A program made the translations under genes and the position numbers. Shown one piece after another: positions 5,398 through 8,164 of a stretch of DNA of 8,164 nucleotides. Below the pieces are notes generated by a model. It was not told the DNA's origin and searched no databases. It saw only the letters and a program-made list of their open reading frames with translations. The DNA is from Spirochaetia bacterium (GTDB lineage: Bacteria > Spirochaetota > Spirochaetia > Treponematales > Rectinemataceae), in NCBI GenBank assembly GCA_021286925.1, contig JAJTBL010000065.1, positions 1 to 8,164 of the forward strand, given 5' to 3'. Each line of letters begins with the position of its first letter. Positions within the stretch are counted from its first letter, which is position 1.

Positions 5398-6258
5398 CTA
5401 GAGCGTAATCCGCGCACCCAGTGTCAGGCTTCCCGTGGCAAGATAATTGGCGGTTTCATTGTCCTGCGATTCGGTCCAGTACTGATCGGGATACTGGGAA
5501 ATCCCTGCAGCAGAACCGCCGAGAAAGCGGGCATTGAGAAAAGCTTCGACGCCATTGGCAAAGCTTTTTCCGACACGAACCGATGCATCAAGGATCGAAC
5601 CTTCAAACTGGAAGGTCGCGCCGTTGAAGAGTGCGCTGGACGCATAGATGCCGGTGGCTTCAAAGCCAGCGTAAAAATTGCCGGGAAGGCCGAACTTGCC
5701 TGCTACCGCGAGGGCGGGAACAATCCCAAGATTCTGCGAGACGGTCCGAACATCATTGCCGCTTCCGTCAAAACCGCTGAAGCGGATGGAGGCGTTTCTC
5801 AGCTGGATAGCCGCGCCGACTCCGAGGAAGTTTTCACCTTTTAAAAGGTCATAAAGATATGTTGTTCTGTAAAAAGGAAATGAATAGACAATATCGACAG
5901 GGTTGTCTTTTGCGAAGGTAATTGAATCTATCGTGAAAGCGCTTCGGGCAACTGACTGGGTAACGATTTCCAGGGGCTGATACAAAAACCGGACAGAATG
6001 GCGGTTTGCGATAAGCAGTTCAGCGCTCAGGCGGGAAAAGGGGAAAAGAATTTCCTGTCCGCCCATGGTGACAAAATTAAAGTTGGTATTCGCGGGAGCA
6101 GGCCCGACTCGATAGGTATGAGAAAAAACCTTGACCGTACCGGTTTCAGCTTCAAGGCTGACAGAGAATGCTGTTTTCTGCGCAAAGAGCAGCGCTGGAG
6201 CCAGGAAAAAAGAGAGAGCGAGCGTCAGGATAATCAATTTTTTAATACCGAATTTCAT
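5398..6258 (-). CDS. Secreted probable outer-membrane beta-barrel protein, unknown function
   Basis: I chose the ATG at 6258-6256 (286 residues) because GGAGG lies 5 nt upstream. A start 15 codons earlier lacks such a site and would bury the signal peptide. Residues 1-26 are a classic signal sequence: MKFGIKK, a long hydrophobic core, then LLFA, with likely cleavage before QKTAFS. The mature protein has many short stretches of alternating hydrophobic and polar residues (HSVRFLYQPLEIV at 87-99, FYAGFEATGIYA at 195-206, EAFLNARFLGG at 238-248) separated by Gly/Asn/Ser-rich turns. It ends GSLTLGARITL like a barrel-closing strand, although the last residue is Leu and not the usual Phe or Tyr. This pattern suggests a barrel of roughly 10-14 strands in the outer membrane. 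I recognise no family. It has an AT-rich upstream region and appears to stand alone. Confidence 0.8.
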   Translation of the reverse strand: MKFGIKKLIILTLALSFFLAPALLFAQKTAFSVSLEAETGTVKVFSHTYRVGPAPANTNFNFVTMGGQEILFPFSRLSAELLIANRHSVRFLYQPLEIVTQSVARSAFTIDSITFAKDNPVDIVYSFPFYRTTYLYDLLKGENFLGVGAAIQLRNASIRFSGFDGSGNDVRTVSQNLGIVPALAVAGKFGLPGNFYAGFEATGIYASSALFNGATFQFEGSILDASVRVGKSFANGVEAFLNARFLGGSAAGISQYPDQYWTESQDNETANYLATGSLTLGARITL

Positions 6259-6411
6259 GTATTCCTCCAAAAAAGCAATAATGTTAAAATAATGAAAATT
6301 CAAAATAAAAGCAAAAAAGCAAAGCGGCGGCGCAACGAAAATTCAGCAAAAACCCGAATAACCCCACCTTTGTCTTGCCCAATCAGCTTCCAGCCGATAC
6401 ACTTTATAATC
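6259..6411. other. Divergent intergenic region between the barrel-protein gene and the ABC exporter gene
   Basis: The left half (6265-6320) is strongly A-rich on the plus strand and probably holds the barrel-gene promoter. On the reverse strand TTGAAT (6304-6299) with TATTGC (6281-6276) at 17 bp is a weak candidate. A perfect TATAAT lies at 6405-6410, one base before the ABC gene ATG, but with no -35 box at the right distance. I see no operator or riboswitch fold. Confidence 0.35.
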
Positions 6412-8164
6412 ATGCTCAAAGAGTACAAGACCATTTTCCCATACCTTTCGAAATACAAGTACCGTTATATCGCGGGCATACTGTTTTTGATGCTCGTAGA
6501 TGCGGCGCAGGTTCTGATTCCGAGGTTTGTCAAACAGGCGATCGATATCATCGCACTAGGGACGTTTTCGATTCAGGAAATTTGGAAACCGGTGCTTTCA
6601 ATGCTGGCTGTCGCCCTCGTGATATCAATAGGAAGATTTCTCTGGCGGCTTTTCATCATCGGAGCCTCCCGGCAGATCGAGACCGAGATGCGGGATGCGC
6701 TTTTCAGCCATCTGCTCGATATGTCCGCTTCATTTTATCAGAAAAACAAGACTGGCGATTTGATGGCTCGGGCAACCAATGATATGAACGCGGTCCGGCA
6801 GGCGCTGGGCATGGGATTTGTCGCCTTTGTCGACGGTGTTTTCATGTCATCGATGATTCTCATCGCGATGATATCGGACAATCCTGCCGTTGCGCTCTAC
6901 ACCATCATTCCTTTGCCGCTGATCACCGTTCTGATATTTTTCTTCGGACGCTTGGTGGGCGGGCAGTTCAAGAAGGTGCAGGAAGTCTATTCGAAATTGT
7001 CGGATATTGCGCAGGAAACCTTGGCGGGCATGCGGGTGGTCAAGGCCTTTGTCAAGGAAAAGCATTTTTCGGATCAATTTTCGAGGGAAAACGATCATTA
7101 CCGCGACGCCGTGATGGATCTTGTGAAGACTTTCGGCTTCTTCTTCCCGCTGATTTCCTTTCTTTCCGGCATCAGCACGGTTATTCTGCTGTCGGTCGGC
7201 GGCAATGCAGTGATAAAAAATCGAATGAGCCCCGGCGGCATCATCGCGATGATTTCCTATCTCGAAATGCTGGTCTGGCCGCTGATGGGGGCCGGCTTTA
7301 CCGTGAATATCATCCAGCGGGGCGCTGCAAGTTTGAAGCGTATCAACGAGATCATGAACGAAAAACCGGAAATCGCCTCGGCGAGGGACACGGTTGCACA
7401 GCCGGAAAGTACCGATATAGAAATTCGAAATTTGAATTTTTCGTATCCTGGTTCATCCAGGCAAGCACTCAGCGGCATTTCCGTAAGGCTGGAGGATGGC
7501 CGGACACTCGGGATTCTCGGACGGGTAGGGTCGGGGAAATCGACCTTGCTGAAAACCCTGCCGCGGCTGGTGGATACCGAAAAAGGCAGTGTTTTTGTCG
7601 GCGGCATCGATATTTGCGAGTATGAATTAAAATCGCTCAGATCCATGTTTGGGTATGTTCCGCAAGAATCTTTCCTATTTTCCGATTCGGTCCGCGCAAA
7701 CATTTGTTACGGGAAATCGGATATTTCGGAAAAGCGCTTCCGTGAGCTTGCAAGGATTGCCTCGCTAGAGCGAGATGTCAAGCTTTTCCCCGCCGGGTGG
7801 GATACGGTTGTCGGAGAAAAAGGTCTGACACTTTCAGGCGGACAAAAGCAGAGAATCGCCATAGCGCGGGCGCTTGCGCTCGATCCGCCTATTTTGATCA
7901 TGGATGATGCGCTGTCGGCGGTCGATGCCGAAACCGAGGAAAAAATACTGGCCAACCTTCTGGTTGAGCGAAAAGGGAAGACGAATATCATCGTTTCCCA
8001 CCGCGTATCCACCTTGCGGAATGCTGACCTTATTCTGGTGCTGGATGGCGGTCGGGTGATTCAGCTGGGCACCCATGAAGCGCTGATGGCGGAGACAGAG
8101 GGTTTTTACGCGGAAATCGCGCGTCTGCAGGAATTGGAAGCCGCAGCGGTTTCCGGAAGCAAAG
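6412..8164 (+). CDS. ABC exporter half-transporter (permease fused to ATPase), degenerate-site subunit, 3' end cut by the window
   Basis: The frame is open from the ATG at 6412 to the window edge (584 codons), close to the full size of a half-transporter. Residues 15-300 are the six-helix exporter membrane domain (MLKEYKTIFPYLSKY start, SASFYQKNKTGDLMARATND at 105-124). The ATPase domain follows: Walker A GRVGSGKST (370-378), Q-loop Gln418 in VPQES, signature LSGGQ (474-478), Walker B ILIMD (494-498), D-loop SAVD (502-505) and H-loop His530 in VSHRVST. The residue after Walker B, normally the catalytic Glu, is Asp499. In heterodimeric exporters such as TM287/288 this marks the subunit with the degenerate ATP site, so a partner gene is expected just downstream. 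Such pumps sit in the inner membrane and export lipids, drugs or peptides; the substrate is unknown. The ATG has no clear Shine-Dalgarno sequence. An upstream TTG at 6370 and Met27 at 6490 are less likely starts. Confidence 0.92.
   Translation, partial: MLKEYKTIFPYLSKYKYRYIAGILFLMLVDAAQVLIPRFVKQAIDIIALGTFSIQEIWKPVLSMLAVALVISIGRFLWRLFIIGASRQIETEMRDALFSHLLDMSASFYQKNKTGDLMARATNDMNAVRQALGMGFVAFVDGVFMSSMILIAMISDNPAVALYTIIPLPLITVLIFFFGRLVGGQFKKVQEVYSKLSDIAQETLAGMRVVKAFVKEKHFSDQFSRENDHYRDAVMDLVKTFGFFFPLISFLSGISTVILLSVGGNAVIKNRMSPGGIIAMISYLEMLVWPLMGAGFTVNIIQRGAASLKRINEIMNEKPEIASARDTVAQPESTDIEIRNLNFSYPGSSRQALSGISVRLEDGRTLGILGRVGSGKSTLLKTLPRLVDTEKGSVFVGGIDICEYELKSLRSMFGYVPQESFLFSDSVRANICYGKSDISEKRFRELARIASLERDVKLFPAGWDTVVGEKGLTLSGGQKQRIAIARALALDPPILIMDDALSAVDAETEEKILANLLVERKGKTNIIVSHRVSTLRNADLILVLDGGRVIQLGTHEALMAETEGFYAEIARLQELEAAAVSGSK

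Noticed and set aside
5359..5844. A 161-residue plus-strand frame opposite the barrel-protein gene
   Set aside because: It is a shadow frame: the opposite strand has a signal peptide, a ribosome-binding site and barrel periodicity, while this one has no recognisable domain.
6375..6782. A 135-residue plus-strand frame at the start of the ABC exporter gene
   Set aside because: It is out of frame with the conserved exporter membrane domain, which starts at 6412 and continues to the window edge.
7257..8012. Two reverse-strand frames opposite the ABC ATPase domain
   Set aside because: They are antisense to Walker A, signature and Walker B motifs and contain no recognisable domain.
1..8164. Mobile elements, CRISPR arrays, attachment sites or prophage genes, including next to the tRNA genes
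   Set aside because: I saw no integrase, transposase, regularly spaced repeats, terminal inverted repeats or duplicated tRNA ends.

Overview
The window carries ordinary chromosomal genes of a double-membraned bacterium with a base composition that looks close to balanced. I see no phage, transposon, CRISPR or plasmid features. Lineage cannot be fixed from sequence alone. A predicted signal-peptide outer-membrane barrel argues for a Gram-negative type envelope. The RNase HI sequence and the presence of an EF-G-like paralogue are compatible with a spirochaete or a similar deep-branching group, but I hold that only weakly.

Layout: (1) 1-419, minus strand: the N-terminus of a HAD-superfamily hydrolase (cut by the window edge) behind a small helical protein with an Asp-rich, calcium-loop-like tail. 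(2) 462-533: a divergent promoter region with an inverted repeat. (3) 534-1920, plus strand: a slipin/stomatin-type SPFH membrane protein followed 7 nt later by nrdR, the repressor of ribonucleotide reductase genes, ending in a symmetric 12-bp hairpin terminator shared with the convergent gene. (4) 1969-4065, minus strand: a full-length EF-G-like GTPase of the EF-G-2 type, whose switch II lacks the catalytic histidine. It is driven by a perfect TTGACA/TATAAT promoter. (5) 4180-4427, plus strand: tRNA-Pro(UGG) and tRNA-Arg(UCU), divergent from the EF-G-like gene. (6) 4530-6258, minus strand: a MoaD/ThiS-like ubiquitin-fold protein with a TTG start, RNase HI, and a secreted probable outer-membrane beta-barrel protein of unknown function. 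(7) 6412 to the end, plus strand: a nearly complete ABC exporter half-transporter with Asp in place of the catalytic Glu, open at the window edge.

How the genes relate: most neighbours look functionally independent. The likely transcription units are small-protein/HAD, slipin/nrdR, tRNA-Pro/tRNA-Arg, and rnhA/MoaD-like. No new multi-gene system stands out. The items most worth a second look are the non-canonical EF-G paralogue, the slipin/nrdR unit with its palindromic promoter, the degenerate ABC half-transporter that predicts a partner just outside the window, and the orphan ubiquitin-like protein.
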